Shown here in pieces: positions 35,808 through 44,916 of a stretch of 64,000 nucleotides of DNA. The notes beneath the pieces are model-generated. The model ran no database searches, had not been told where the DNA came from, and worked only from the letters and a program-made list of their open reading frames with translations. The stretch comes from Falsiruegeria litorea R37 (GTDB taxonomy: Bacteria; Pseudomonadota; Alphaproteobacteria; Rhodobacterales; Rhodobacteraceae): assembly GCF_900172225.1 (NCBI RefSeq), contig NZ_FWFO01000001.1, positions 620,001 through 684,000 on the forward strand. Direction: 5' to 3'. The first letter of the stretch is position 1. Every line of letters begins with the position of its first letter. The position numbers and the translations under genes are program-made.

Positions 35808-36389
35808 ATGCGTAAGTTACAGGTTCAGGGGGTTCATCACATTACGTTGACAGGCGCGGACCGTCAGACATCGCTCGACTTCTGGGAGGGCGTGCTTGGC
35901 ATGCCCTTCATTTTTGATCAACCCAATCTGGATAACCCGGACGAGGGGCATCTGTATTTCGATCCCGGCGACGGTCGGCTGATCACAATCTTTACCAATG
36001 AAACGCGCCGAGCGGTTCATGATCGCACGCCGACCGATCCGGGATGCGTCCATCATTTGGCCTTTGCCGTCAGCCAGGCGACATTTGAGCAGGCAGTGGA
36101 ACGGCTGGACGAGCGCGGGATTTCTCATTCTGGGGTGAAAGACCGCGGCTTCATGAACTCGATCTACTTCACCGAGCCAATGGGATTGCTGATTGAACTG
36201 GCCAGTTATGTGTTTGAGCCGCCCATGGGCTGCAGTCACGCAGACGTTCTGATCGAAGCGCACCGACTGCGGGTGGCGCGTGGCGATCATAACATTGGGC
36301 GTATCCATCTGGCGGATGCGATTGAGATGCTGGTAGAGCGGCGGCAGGACAGCCTGTCATCTGACCGGGGGCCAAAGAACCCCTATTGA
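35808..36389 (+). CDS. VOC family protein (glyoxalase/ring-cleavage dioxygenase fold)
   Basis: This 193-residue protein has the vicinal-oxygen-chelate start VQGVHHITLTGADRQTSLDFWEGVLG, which supplies the first metal histidine. A second histidine is in GCVHHLAFAV, and a glutamate is in MGLLIELASY. It may be a glyoxalase-like isomerase or an extradiol dioxygenase relative. The ATG at 35808 has GGAGGGGAC ahead. Its stop abuts that of the converging hydrolase. Confidence 0.82.
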   Translation: MRKLQVQGVHHITLTGADRQTSLDFWEGVLGMPFIFDQPNLDNPDEGHLYFDPGDGRLITIFTNETRRAVHDRTPTDPGCVHHLAFAVSQATFEQAVERLDERGISHSGVKDRGFMNSIYFTEPMGLLIELASYVFEPPMGCSHADVLIEAHRLRVARGDHNIGRIHLADAIEMLVERRQDSLSSDRGPKNPY

Positions 36390-37367
36390 TCACTTTACCA
36401 AGGTGGCTGGAATACGAGCCATCACGGAAATGCTGCGAATAAACTCCGAGCAGGCTTCGGGGTCGGTGATCGGGATCATATGGCCGCGTCCCTCGAGGAC
36501 CTGATGGCTCAGCCCATACTTCTTCATCGACGCACCGTGGTCGTGTGCTGAAACGATTGGGTCTTGAGCCCCGAACAGAATACCACCGGGGGTGCTGAGG
36601 TGCGCATACTGGCTGGCTTGGTCTCGGATCGATTGCTCGGCCCAGACTAGATCAGCCGAGGCCGTGACAAAGGCCTGCGGGCGCAATCCCAATGCACCGC
36701 CAGCCTTTTCCAGGAAATCCTCTGGACAGCTTTCAGGGGCGAAGACCATCTGCAATGTTTCGGCCGCATTGCGTTTGCCCATCGGAACCGCAAGCGTATT
36801 ACCGATCCAGCGGCGCACACGCGGCGAGCGGATCTCCAACGGTTTGAACGCAGGTGCGGCGCTGTCCATCGGATGGGTGAGCGGGCAGATGAGTGCGAGC
36901 GCTGCGATCTCTCGGGGCCGTTGCAGCGCAATTGCCAACGACACAGCGCCCCCCAAGGAATGCCCGACCAGGACAGCATCCGTGATGCCTTTCTTGTCCA
37001 GAAACTCTCCGATCATACGTGCTTGTTCAGGCAAATCCGCCAGCGCATCGTGATCGCGGGGCGAGTAGCCACAGCCAGGACGATCTAGCGCGATCACGTG
37101 ATGGTCCCGCGCCAGGTCTTGAGCCAGCGCATAGGTGAAATGCTGCAATTGCCCTGACAGCCCGTGGATCATGACCAGGGTCTGCTTGCGGGGATTGCCC
37201 ATCTCGACATAATGAATGCCGCCGCCACGAACGGGGATGACCTCGCCTGCCTGGGGCACAAGGTTTTCACCCATGCGGGCCAGCCTTTGGGTCCAGATGT
37301 ACAAAAAGACCGGCAGCCCGACCGCAAGGATCAGAACCAACAGAAAGATCGCAGCAAGTAGGGACAT
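36390..37367 (-). CDS. Alpha/beta hydrolase with N-terminal membrane anchor
   Basis: This 325-residue protein has a membrane helix at residues 3-25 and an alpha/beta hydrolase domain. The oxyanion segment is MIHGLSGQ, the nucleophile serine is in VGHSLGGAVS, and the catalytic histidine is in GRGHMIPITDP. Esterase, lipase or haloperoxidase-like substrates are possible. It may be co-transcribed with paaX, which lies 110 bases downstream on the same strand. Confidence 0.85.
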   Translation of the reverse strand: MSLLAAIFLLVLILAVGLPVFLYIWTQRLARMGENLVPQAGEVIPVRGGGIHYVEMGNPRKQTLVMIHGLSGQLQHFTYALAQDLARDHHVIALDRPGCGYSPRDHDALADLPEQARMIGEFLDKKGITDAVLVGHSLGGAVSLAIALQRPREIAALALICPLTHPMDSAAPAFKPLEIRSPRVRRWIGNTLAVPMGKRNAAETLQMVFAPESCPEDFLEKAGGALGLRPQAFVTASADLVWAEQSIRDQASQYAHLSTPGGILFGAQDPIVSAHDHGASMKKYGLSHQVLEGRGHMIPITDPEACSEFIRSISVMARIPATLVK

Positions 37368-37477
37368 TGGGTCAAACTCCTAGCGTGCGCCATCTTTCAG
37401 GCAGGGGCTCAGTCAGTGCAAGCCCTGGGGCGGTCTTGAAGCGGAATTTCAAATTTCCGTTGCAGTTCGCGCAAAGG

Positions 37478-38272
37478 TCAAATGGGGGCGTTCAGCGCGC
37501 CCAAGTCCGGTTTGGGCAAAATGTCCAAAAGAGCAAAAACAGCGTCCCGGCAATCTGGACCTCGCCAATCATCCGGGAAAAACATCGGTGGCAGATCGGG
37601 ATTACGCAGTACCACGCGCCGCCACCTGTGTACTATCAGCGTGCGGAGGGTCGCTATTTGTGCGGCGGTCAAGTCAACCTCGCCCGGCTTGGTGCTCCGG
37701 ACCTCTTTCACCGCATCTGCCAAACAGCAGCAGGCGGCGATCAGGTCGCTTGGACACAGGCGGGACTTCAGCCAGTCCGGGACATTGCGGGCGTTGACAT
37801 CAAAAACAACCATGTCGTCGCAATTTGATGGAACGTTGCCCGAACCAAGAGCTGCGCTGCGTCCGATACTAATGTAGCTTTCTGTCAGCAAAAGGTCTTC
37901 AAGCGAACCACCGCCTTCGGACATCAACAGATGCCAGTTCTGCGGAACCTTTGGGGCTCGGTCATAGATCCGGGGGGTAACGGCCGCCGATTGCACCCGG
38001 CCAAACTCGGTCAAGTGGTGCTCGCTCGAGCGACCAGACCGAGCGCTGTCAATCCACCCATCCTTGCGCAGTCGGTGCAACGCCACGCGGATGGCTTCGG
38101 GTTTGACATGCATCGGCTGAATGATGCGGGTCAGGGCGGCTCCACTGATCCGGTCGTCGGGGCCTTGCGCAAGATCACCGAACAGGGAAACGATAATCGA
38201 CCACACGCGCTGGTTCTGGGGATCCGCCAGGCGCGTGATCGCGCTGTCGAACCATTGGTCTTGAGCTGTCAT
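37478..38272 (-). CDS. paaX: PaaX family transcriptional repressor
   Basis: This 264-residue protein begins with a winged-helix domain (WSIIVSLFGDLA..., HVKPEAIRVALHRLRKDGWI) followed by the PaaX core. In Escherichia coli PaaX represses paa genes and releases DNA on binding phenylacetyl-CoA. Here it lies about 1.3 kb from paaZ, with two genes between. The window also encodes a TetR-type regulator inside the paa cluster, so control may be shared. Its own target is uncertain. Confidence 0.88.
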   Translation of the reverse strand: MTAQDQWFDSAITRLADPQNQRVWSIIVSLFGDLAQGPDDRISGAALTRIIQPMHVKPEAIRVALHRLRKDGWIDSARSGRSSEHHLTEFGRVQSAAVTPRIYDRAPKVPQNWHLLMSEGGGSLEDLLLTESYISIGRSAALGSGNVPSNCDDMVVFDVNARNVPDWLKSRLCPSDLIAACCCLADAVKEVRSTKPGEVDLTAAQIATLRTLIVHRWRRVVLRNPDLPPMFFPDDWRGPDCRDAVFALLDILPKPDLGALNAPI

Positions 38273-38330
38273 AGCGTCAGTTTACGACGCAAGCTGCGGC
38301 AAGACCACGTAAAAAGGGTCCTCGGGGTCT

Positions 38331-39050
38331 TTAAGGGCCCAATTCGCGGAACGGGCAAACGTCTTTTTCGAATGGAACATGGCGGTGCCTGAAGGTGGTG
38401 CCCTCGACGGTTCGTGGGGTGCTGATCCGGTCCATGCGAAAATGTCGGAAGTCCGAGCGATTTGGATCCCATGCCACCAGGTACCAAAGCGGCGGCAGGA
38501 TCAACATGGCTTGCGGCTCGACGTGTCGCTCGGTTTTACGGCCTTGGGCGTCACGGTAGTCGAACCAGATCAGGTGCCGATCCAGGAAGCCGCTTTGAAA
38601 CACGGGCAACAGGTCCGGATCCATCACGCCCATGTCAGACAGATCCTGCAGCGGCGAGAGTTGCCCAATGTACAAACGGTCCAGAAACGCCCGCAGCTCT
38701 TTTACCTTGTCAGACGGCAGCGCCCTTTCGATCTTGGCCAATCCGGCGTCGGCCAGGTCAAAGAAGGGCAGGTTTCCCGCTGCTCGCATCGCCGCGGCGC
38801 TGATCAACAGGGCAAAGACCTCGGGCACGGACAACCGTGCGGTGGTCTGCATGGACTGCGGATCAAGCTGCAGGCCGCCGCCGCGCCCCACGTCGGAGTG
38901 GATGACAAACCCTTCATTCCGCAGCGCATTGATATCGCGCAGGACAGTGCGGCGTGAAACGCCAACCTCGCCAGCCAGGTCATCAACCGTGGTTGTCCCG
39001 TTGCGGCGCAGGCTGCGCACGATGGCATCATGGCGGGTGCGAATATTCAT
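38331..39050 (-). CDS. YafY-like regulator with HTH and WYL domains
   Basis: This 239-residue protein has an N-terminal DeoR-type HTH (TTVDDLAGEVGVSRRTVLRDINALR) and a central to C-terminal WYL domain (HLIWFDYRDAQGRKTERHVEPQAMLI and PPLWYLVAWD). WYL domains sense small ligands or nucleic acids. It is divergent from the RidA-like gene across 88 bases, which suggests that gene is its target. It is a lone regulator, not near any phage defence genes. Confidence 0.87.
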   Translation of the reverse strand: MNIRTRHDAIVRSLRRNGTTTVDDLAGEVGVSRRTVLRDINALRNEGFVIHSDVGRGGGLQLDPQSMQTTARLSVPEVFALLISAAAMRAAGNLPFFDLADAGLAKIERALPSDKVKELRAFLDRLYIGQLSPLQDLSDMGVMDPDLLPVFQSGFLDRHLIWFDYRDAQGRKTERHVEPQAMLILPPLWYLVAWDPNRSDFRHFRMDRISTPRTVEGTTFRHRHVPFEKDVCPFRELGP

Positions 39051-39138
39051 TTGGCAACCATAGCATTAATGGTGACATTTTTTGGCACTATTTGGATTTA
39101 TCCGGGTTTCAGTAACGCGAAACAAGGAGCATCGAACG

Positions 39139-39534
39139 ATGAAACGTACGCCCGTAAACCCGTGGGATTGGTCGCTCAAGCTGGGCTACAATCAGGCCGA
39201 AATGATCCAAGGTGGCATGCGCCAGTTGATCTGCGCGGGCCAGACTGCGGTGGATGAGACTGGCGCACCCCAGCATCCGTATGACATGCGCGCTCAGATC
39301 AGCCTGGCGCTGGATAATCTGGAGGCTGTTTTGTCAGACGCCGAGATGGACCTGAGCAACGTCACTCGATTGGGTATCTACGCCACGGATGTGGATGAGG
39401 CCCTGAAAAATTTTGATTTGATGGGGATGCGGTTTGGTCCGCATCAGGTTGCGCCTCCAATGACACTGCTGGGTGTCACGCGGCTGGCCATCCCCGGTCT
39501 GTTGTTCGAGATCGAGGCCACGGCCATGGCTTGA
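39139..39534 (+). CDS. RidA/YjgF family protein
   Basis: This 131-residue protein of the RidA/YER057c/UK114 superfamily has QLICAGQTAVDETG, NLEAVLSDAEMDLSNVTRLGIYATD and a C-terminal IPGLLFEIEATAMA. The arginine normally placed in the RxxxxVA/LP motif is not clear, so it may belong to a subgroup without imine deaminase activity. The ATG at 39139 follows AAGGAGC. A strong terminator follows. It is transcribed away from the WYL regulator. Confidence 0.8.
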   Translation: MKRTPVNPWDWSLKLGYNQAEMIQGGMRQLICAGQTAVDETGAPQHPYDMRAQISLALDNLEAVLSDAEMDLSNVTRLGIYATDVDEALKNFDLMGMRFGPHQVAPPMTLLGVTRLAIPGLLFEIEATAMA

Positions 39535-39569
39535 AAAAAGGCGCGCGGGGTCAAACCGCGCGCCTTTTG
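39534..39569. terminator. Bidirectional terminator between the RidA-like gene and paaZ
   Basis: A perfect 9-bp stem, GGCGCGCGG with CCGCGCGCC, is flanked by six A on the left and TTTT on the right. It serves the two converging genes. Confidence 0.9.
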
Positions 39570-39571
39570 TT

Positions 39572-41602
39572 TTAGTAGGCGTTCATGGTCAGCAGTTCAT
39601 ATTCCGCGACCATTTCATCATCCTGATTGGTCAGTGTCACGTGCCAGCGTACTTCGCCGTAGTCATCGGTGCGGCGGGTCTTTTTCTTGACGCTCAGGCG
39701 CACCTTGATGCTGTCACCGGCGCTGACCGGTTTCATGAACCGCAGGTTGTCCAGACCGGTGTTCGCCAGAACCGGGCCTTCGTTCGGTTCGACAAACAGA
39801 CCAGCCGCAAAGCTGAGCAGCAGATAACCATGCGCTACGCGACCGGGGAAGAACGGGTTCCGTTTGGCAGCGTCATCATCCATGTGGGCATAGAAGGTGT
39901 CGCCGGTGAAGTTCGCAAACAGCTCGATATCGTCCATCGTCACGGTGCGCGACGCAGTGTGCAGCGTCTCGCCAATCGACAGCTCGCCGAACTTGCGGGT
40001 GAAGGGGTGTGCGGGCCCTTCGACTTCCGGAGCACCGGGTACCCAGGTGCCGCCAATGGCGCTGAGCATCTCGGGTGAGCCCTGGATGGCGGTCCGCTGC
40101 ATGTAATGTTTCACGCCGCGCACGCCGCCCATCTCTTCGCCGCCGCCAGCCCGGCCGGGGCCACCGTGGACCATGTGCGGCAGGGGAGAGCCGTGGCCGG
40201 TCGATTCCTTCATCGAGGTTCGGTTGTTGATGTAGATCCGGCCGTTGTAGGCCGCCGATCCCAACACCACGCCACGTGCAACAGCCGCGTCGTTGGTGAT
40301 CACGGATGTCACCAGCGAGCCTTGGCCGCGGTTGGCAATGTTGATCGCGTGGTCCAGATCGCGGTAGCCCATGATGGTGGACACGGGGCCAAAGGCTTCG
40401 GTGTCGTGAATGCGTTCTGCCTTGTCCGCGTCGGGGCAGTGGAACAGCATCGGCGGCAGGAACGCGCCTTTGTCCTTGTCGGCCCCTTCGACGGTGAAGT
40501 TTTCGGGATCGCCAAAGACGCGCTCGGCCTCTTGGCCGATGATGGCGGCCTTTTCCAGCACGTCTTGTTTCTGGCCGTTCGACACCAGCGCACCCATGCG
40601 GGTGGTTTCCAGACGCGGATCGCCGATCAGGGTTTTGGACAGGCGCGCAGACAGGGCTTCGATCACCGCCTGCACTGATGTTTCCGGTGCAATGATGCGG
40701 CGGATGGCGGTACATTTCTGACCCGCCTTGGCGGTCATCTCGCGGCTGACCTCTTTGACGAAAAGATCAAATTCGGGCGTGCCGGGTTCGGCGTCCGGCC
40801 CAAGGATCGAGGCGTTCAGGCTGTCCTGTTCCGACACGAACCGCACCGCATTGTTCACGATGGCGGGCGTCTGGCGCAGTTTGAGGGCGGTGTCGGCAGA
40901 ACCGGTAAAGCTGACCACATCCTGCATGCCCAGACGGTCCAGCATGTCGCCCAGGCCACCAGACACCAGCTGCAGGGCGCCTGCGGGTAGAATGCCGCTG
41001 TCGAGCATGATCTTGACCGCCAGTTCGGTGACATAGCAGCTGTTGGTTGCCGGTTTCACGATTGCGGGGACACCGGCCAGCAGGGTGGGGGCCAGTTTTT
41101 CCAACATGCCCCAGACGGGGAAGTTGAAGGCGTTGATGTGGACTGCGACGCCGTGCAGCGGGGTGCAGATGTGTTGCCCCAGAAAGGTGCCATTGCGGCT
41201 AAGCTGTTCGACATCACCGTCCAGATAGACCTGCCCATCGGGCATTTCGCGGCGACCTTTGGAGGCAAAGACAAACATCGTGCCAATGCCGCCATCGATG
41301 TCGACCATGTGGTCGCTTTGGGTGGCGCCTGTGTTGAAGCTGAGGTCATACAGCTCTTGTTTGCGCGCGCCGAGTGCACCGGCCAGGGCCTTGAGCATCT
41401 TGGCACGGTCGTGGAATCCCATCTTGCGCAGGGCAGGCCCGCCCACGGTGCGGGCGTAGTCCAGCATGCCTTGGACGTCGAGCGCGCTGTTGCCCGCGCT
41501 GGCAAACGCTTCACCCGTGATGGCCGAGGCGATGGTGCGGGCACCGGTTCCCGGCGAGATCCATTCACCGGCGGCAAAGCTGGAAATCTGCTGCAAACTC
41601 AT
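39572..41602 (-). CDS. paaZ: PaaZ: oxepin-CoA hydrolase / 3-oxo-5,6-dehydrosuberyl-CoA semialdehyde dehydrogenase
   Basis: This is a 676-residue fusion. The N-terminal aldehyde dehydrogenase (about residues 1-525) has its catalytic cysteine in [10 protein letters not shown]. The C-terminal MaoC-type hydratase (about 540-676) has [13 protein letters not shown]...FPGRVAHG with the Asp/His pair. PaaZ opens the oxepin-CoA ring and oxidises the aldehyde in the phenylacetate pathway. It is transcribed alone, with the shared TGACC-N6-TCGGTTA box 60 bases upstream of its start. Confidence 0.95.
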   Translation of the reverse strand: MSLQQISSFAAGEWISPGTGARTIASAITGEAFASAGNSALDVQGMLDYARTVGGPALRKMGFHDRAKMLKALAGALGARKQELYDLSFNTGATQSDHMVDIDGGIGTMFVFASKGRREMPDGQVYLDGDVEQLSRNGTFLGQHICTPLHGVAVHINAFNFPVWGMLEKLAPTLLAGVPAIVKPATNSCYVTELAVKIMLDSGILPAGALQLVSGGLGDMLDRLGMQDVVSFTGSADTALKLRQTPAIVNNAVRFVSEQDSLNASILGPDAEPGTPEFDLFVKEVSREMTAKAGQKCTAIRRIIAPETSVQAVIEALSARLSKTLIGDPRLETTRMGALVSNGQKQDVLEKAAIIGQEAERVFGDPENFTVEGADKDKGAFLPPMLFHCPDADKAERIHDTEAFGPVSTIMGYRDLDHAINIANRGQGSLVTSVITNDAAVARGVVLGSAAYNGRIYINNRTSMKESTGHGSPLPHMVHGGPGRAGGGEEMGGVRGVKHYMQRTAIQGSPEMLSAIGGTWVPGAPEVEGPAHPFTRKFGELSIGETLHTASRTVTMDDIELFANFTGDTFYAHMDDDAAKRNPFFPGRVAHGYLLLSFAAGLFVEPNEGPVLANTGLDNLRFMKPVSAGDSIKVRLSVKKKTRRTDDYGEVRWHVTLTNQDDEMVAEYELLTMNAY

Positions 41603-41661
41603 CGGAAGTCTCCTTGGTGTCGATCAGGCAGAGTCGCGCCCGGTTTTTCTCATGTTATGAT

Positions 41662-41679
41662 TAACCGAATGATCGGTCA
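41662..41679. promoter_or_regulatory. Candidate TetR operator upstream of paaZ
   Basis: On the minus strand this reads TGACC-GATCAT-TCGGTTA. The same 18-bp pattern with identical spacing occurs at 46929 and 55954, upstream of other paa genes. It contains the inverted repeat ACCGA-N4-TCGGT. Confidence 0.75.
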
Positions 41680-41748
41680 ATTAATTGAGTCAAAAAAATC
41701 CGCCGAAGCGGGAATAGGCCGGACGCGATGGCATCCGGCCAAATTTTA

Positions 41749-43101
41749 TCAGTGGCCCAAAGCGCCCATTTGTTGAGGCAGATAGAGTACCACGATGGGA
41801 ACCAGAACGATCAGGGCAAGGCGGAAGATGTCCGCGATCCAAAAGGGCGTGACCCCGCGAAAGATCGTGCCGGTGGACACATCGCCAACAACCCCTTTCA
41901 GGATGAAGACGTTCAATCCCACGGGCGGGGTGATCAGCGAGATCTCAGTCACCACAACCACGACGATTCCGAACCAGATCGGATCGTAGCCAAGCGATGT
42001 CACCAGCGGGAAGAAGATCGGCACCGTTAGCAACAGCATCGAGAGCGATTCAAACACGCAGCCCAGGATGATGTAGATGCCCAGGATCATCAGGATGACC
42101 ACAAAGGGCGCGACGTCATAAGCCGTGACCATGGCGATCAAGGCTTCGGGCAGGCCTGCCAGGTTGATGAAGTTCGAAAAGATCTGCGCCCCGATCAGAA
42201 CCGCGAACAGCGCCGCAGCCGTAAAGGTGGTTTCTTTCAGAACCTCAAAGGTCGATCCGATAGTCAGGCCACCCCGGAACAGGGCGATCAGGAACGCCCC
42301 TGCAGCGCCCATGCCGGCCGCTTCGGTTGGCGAGAAGGTCAGGTTCAACGGCTCGAAATCAAACGCACCGTAAAGCCCGCCGATCACCAGGAAGAACAGC
42401 AAGAGCACAGCCCAAACCGAGCCGAGCGCCTTGAAACGCTCACCCCAGCTTGCGCGCTCGCCTGCCGGGCCCGAGTTCGGGTTCCGCCAGACAGTCCAAC
42501 GGACAGCAAACAGGTAGAACAGGATGCCCAGGATACCCGGGATGATCCCGGCCATGAACAGCTTGCCGATCGAGGTCTCGGTCAGCAGGCCGTAGATCAC
42601 CAGGATCACGGACGGCGGGATCAGGATGCCAAGCGTACCGCCCGCCGCGATCGACGCTGTCGACAACTCATCGGAGTAGCCATAGCGGCGCATTTCCGGC
42701 ATCGCGACTTTGGACATGGTGGCAGCAGTCGCCAGCGAGGAGCCACAGATGGCGGAAAAACCGCCACAGGCGGCCACGGTTGCCATGGCGATCCCGCCGC
42801 GCATGTGACCCAAGAAAGCGTTGGACACGGCATAAAGCTCGCGCGCCATGCCACCTTTGTTCACAAACAGACCCATCAGGATGAACAGCGGAACAACCGA
42901 CAGGCCATAGTCCTGCGCGGTGTCGGTGATCTGACGGCCCACCATCGACATCGCGGCCTTCAGGCCGCGTTCGTCAAAGATCGAGCCACCACGCTCGTAA
43001 GCAAAGCCAAATGTACCAACAAGGCCCATGGCAAAAACGATTGGCATCCGCACAAGCACGAGCACCAGGACAAGGAAGAATCCGATCAGGGCGGCGGTCA
43101 T
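41749..43101 (-). CDS. TRAP transporter large permease (DctM family)
   Basis: This 450-residue membrane protein has DctM signatures GSSLATAATMSKVAMPEMRRYGYS and GGTLGILIPPSVILVIYG. I place the start at the ATG at 43101 (MTAALIGFFLVLVLV), which overlaps the dctQ stop (ATGA); the longer frame to 43311 lies inside dctQ. It is part of dctPQM between paaZ and the fused beta-oxidation gene, so an aromatic acid such as phenylacetate is a plausible substrate, by context only. Confidence 0.92.
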   Translation of the reverse strand: MTAALIGFFLVLVLVLVRMPIVFAMGLVGTFGFAYERGGSIFDERGLKAAMSMVGRQITDTAQDYGLSVVPLFILMGLFVNKGGMARELYAVSNAFLGHMRGGIAMATVAACGGFSAICGSSLATAATMSKVAMPEMRRYGYSDELSTASIAAGGTLGILIPPSVILVIYGLLTETSIGKLFMAGIIPGILGILFYLFAVRWTVWRNPNSGPAGERASWGERFKALGSVWAVLLLFFLVIGGLYGAFDFEPLNLTFSPTEAAGMGAAGAFLIALFRGGLTIGSTFEVLKETTFTAAALFAVLIGAQIFSNFINLAGLPEALIAMVTAYDVAPFVVILMILGIYIILGCVFESLSMLLLTVPIFFPLVTSLGYDPIWFGIVVVVVTEISLITPPVGLNVFILKGVVGDVSTGTIFRGVTPFWIADIFRLALIVLVPIVVLYLPQQMGALGH

Positions 43102-43604
43102 TGGGTCGGCTCCGCAAGAAGGTTGGGGGCAAAGAGAAGGATCAGGCCATTGATGATCATCGCGATGGCCGAAATGGCAACGGTGAGGGTGATGAACCAG
43201 CCTACGTAGAAGACGGGGATCGCCAGATATTCGGTCACATCCCCATAGTCGCGCGCACGTTCCGCCAGGATCCAGACACGTTGAACGGGCCAATACAGCA
43301 GCGCGCCGCAAATGACGTTCAGCAGTCCGTCGCGCAGACGGCTGAGGCGAAAGCGGTTGAACAGACCGTCGGTTAGGTCAACGGCGATGTGCCCGTTCTG
43401 AACCGAGATGATGGGCAGGACGGAGAAGACCAGAACCGCCATCAGTATGCGGGTCAGTTCGGTTGCAGCCTCGATCGGTGAATTGAACATCGACCGCAGG
43501 ATGACATCGGCAAAGGTCATGATCATCAGGATGAACAGGGCAATGCAGGCCACTACGACGGGTAGGATGCTTGCACTGCGGGCGAGCTTGAGAAGGGGAG
43601 ACAT
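43098..43604 (-). CDS. TRAP transporter small permease (DctQ family)
   Basis: This 168-residue protein has four hydrophobic helices. The start at 43604 follows an AAGGAG site; the open frame begins earlier at 43658 without one. DctQ features include the N-terminal ALFILMIMTFADVILRS. It is coupled to dctM. Confidence 0.87.
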   Translation of the reverse strand: MSPLLKLARSASILPVVVACIALFILMIMTFADVILRSMFNSPIEAATELTRILMAVLVFSVLPIISVQNGHIAVDLTDGLFNRFRLSRLRDGLLNVICGALLYWPVQRVWILAERARDYGDVTEYLAIPVFYVGWFITLTVAISAIAMIINGLILLFAPNLLAEPTQ

Positions 43605-43705
43605 GTGGGCTCCTTTGCAGGGGTCCGAAGGGTGGGGCGGCAGAACCCGCCGCCCCAAGGACTGGCGTTGAGCGATTTCGGGTCAAACAGGAAAACTGGC
43701 AACAA

Positions 43706-43728
43706 GCCCGGCACCAAAGGCGCCGGGC
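43706..43728 (-). terminator. Hairpin between dctP and dctQ of the paa-linked TRAP operon
   Basis: GCCCGGC pairs with GCCGGGC. In the minus-strand direction it lies after dctP and is followed by a T-rich trailer. It has the same placement as the hairpin in the other TRAP operon at 32679. Confidence 0.6.
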
Positions 43729-43743
43729 CAACATCGAACCGCT

Positions 43744-44766
43744 TTAGTTTGCAGCCATGTCCGATTTGATCTGGTCGTATGCGGCTTGCGCATCGATGCC
43801 AGCCTCAGCGACTTCGGCGAGAACTTTGGCGCGCACCTCTTCGGCGATGGCGTTGAACTTCTCCAGATCCGCGTCCGAAGCCGCGTTGATCGCGTTGCCA
43901 TCGGTCGATTGGGTTGCTTCGCGGCCGATACCGTCGATCTCGTCCCAGATCTTGCCGATCTCACGGCTCAGCGGTTCACCAAAGACCTTCTCGTCCAGCG
44001 CGGCCTGGATGTCGGCGGGCAGGTCGGCAAAGGTGTCTTCGTTCATGATGAAGGCAAACGAGCCACGATACAGGCCGCCGGGAACCTCATAGACGTTCTT
44101 GGCAACTTCGGTCAGCTTGAAACCCTTGCGGGATTCGAACGGCATGACAACACCGTCGGCCGCGTTCGACGCCAGGGTTTCGTACACTTTCGGCGCGGGA
44201 ACCTTGATGCCGGTGGCACCCAGGGCCGCGCCCACGTCGCCGCCCACACCGCCGGGGATCCGCACCTTTAGGCCCGAAATCTGGCTCATGTCGGTGACAG
44301 CAGCGTTCGAGTGCAGCTGTGCCGGGCCGTGAGTGTGCAGCGCGATCAGCTTGACGCCGCGGTGCTCGTTGGCCTTGGACAGATAGTTTTCGTAAGCGCG
44401 CCAATAAGCCACCGAAGCGGCCTCGGCCGAGCCTTCGTAGCCGGGCAGTTCGATCAGCTTGGTGGTGACAAAGCGGCCGGGCTGATAGCCGTGGAAGATG
44501 ATCGAAGCATCAGCGGCGCCGTCCTGGATCAGGTCCATCTGCGCGGGCGGCGGGGCGATGCCCAGTTTCAGCTCGGCTGTGACCTTGCCGTCGGTGGCTT
44601 CTTCAACCATCTCGACGAACTTGGGCCACATCTTGGCGTTGATGCCATGGGTTGGCGGTGCCCAGCTGGAAATCGTCAGCGTGTAATCAGCTGCAAACGC
44701 CGCTGCGCCCGATACGGCCAAGGCCGCCGAGGCCAGCAGAGTGCCTAGTTTCGTGAATTTTACCAT
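43744..44766 (-). CDS. TRAP transporter substrate-binding protein (DctP family)
   Basis: This 340-residue exported protein has a signal peptide (residues 1-25, ending AFA). It starts YTLTISSWAPPTHGINAKMWPKFVEMVEEATDG in the mature part, the DctP pattern, and has ISGLKVRIPGG for ligand binding. It is the first gene of the paa-linked dctPQM. A GAGGGAGG ribosome binding site precedes the ATG. The ligand is unproven; phenylacetate or another aromatic acid is suggested by the neighbours. Confidence 0.9.
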   Translation of the reverse strand: MVKFTKLGTLLASAALAVSGAAAFAADYTLTISSWAPPTHGINAKMWPKFVEMVEEATDGKVTAELKLGIAPPPAQMDLIQDGAADASIIFHGYQPGRFVTTKLIELPGYEGSAEAASVAYWRAYENYLSKANEHRGVKLIALHTHGPAQLHSNAAVTDMSQISGLKVRIPGGVGGDVGAALGATGIKVPAPKVYETLASNAADGVVMPFESRKGFKLTEVAKNVYEVPGGLYRGSFAFIMNEDTFADLPADIQAALDEKVFGEPLSREIGKIWDEIDGIGREATQSTDGNAINAASDADLEKFNAIAEEVRAKVLAEVAEAGIDAQAAYDQIKSDMAAN

Positions 44767-44808
44767 TGGGTTTCCTCCCTCGCAGAATGGTGTTGATGAA
44801 CGCGGATA

Positions 44809-44828
44809 ATGGTTGTTTTTGTAACCAT
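44809..44828. promoter_or_regulatory. Inverted repeat upstream of the paa-linked TRAP operon
   Basis: A perfect ATGGTT-N8-AACCAT repeat lies 43 bases before the dctP start, overlapped by a wider GTTGATG...CATCAAC pair (44792-44832). It differs from the TGACC-N6-TCGGTTA box. It is a possible operator of an unknown regulator. Confidence 0.4.
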
Positions 44829-44916
44829 CAACGCATTGTGGGTGGTCTTATGATCGGTTCATTTTTCCGATTTGGGGTGTGTCTGAGGTATTTTGGATTT
44901 CGTTAAGATGCAGATT

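Noticed and set aside
43101-43311. N-terminal extension of the paa-linked DctM
   Set aside because: The open frame runs into dctQ coding sequence; the ATG at 43101 fits the DctM family and the ATGA overlap.
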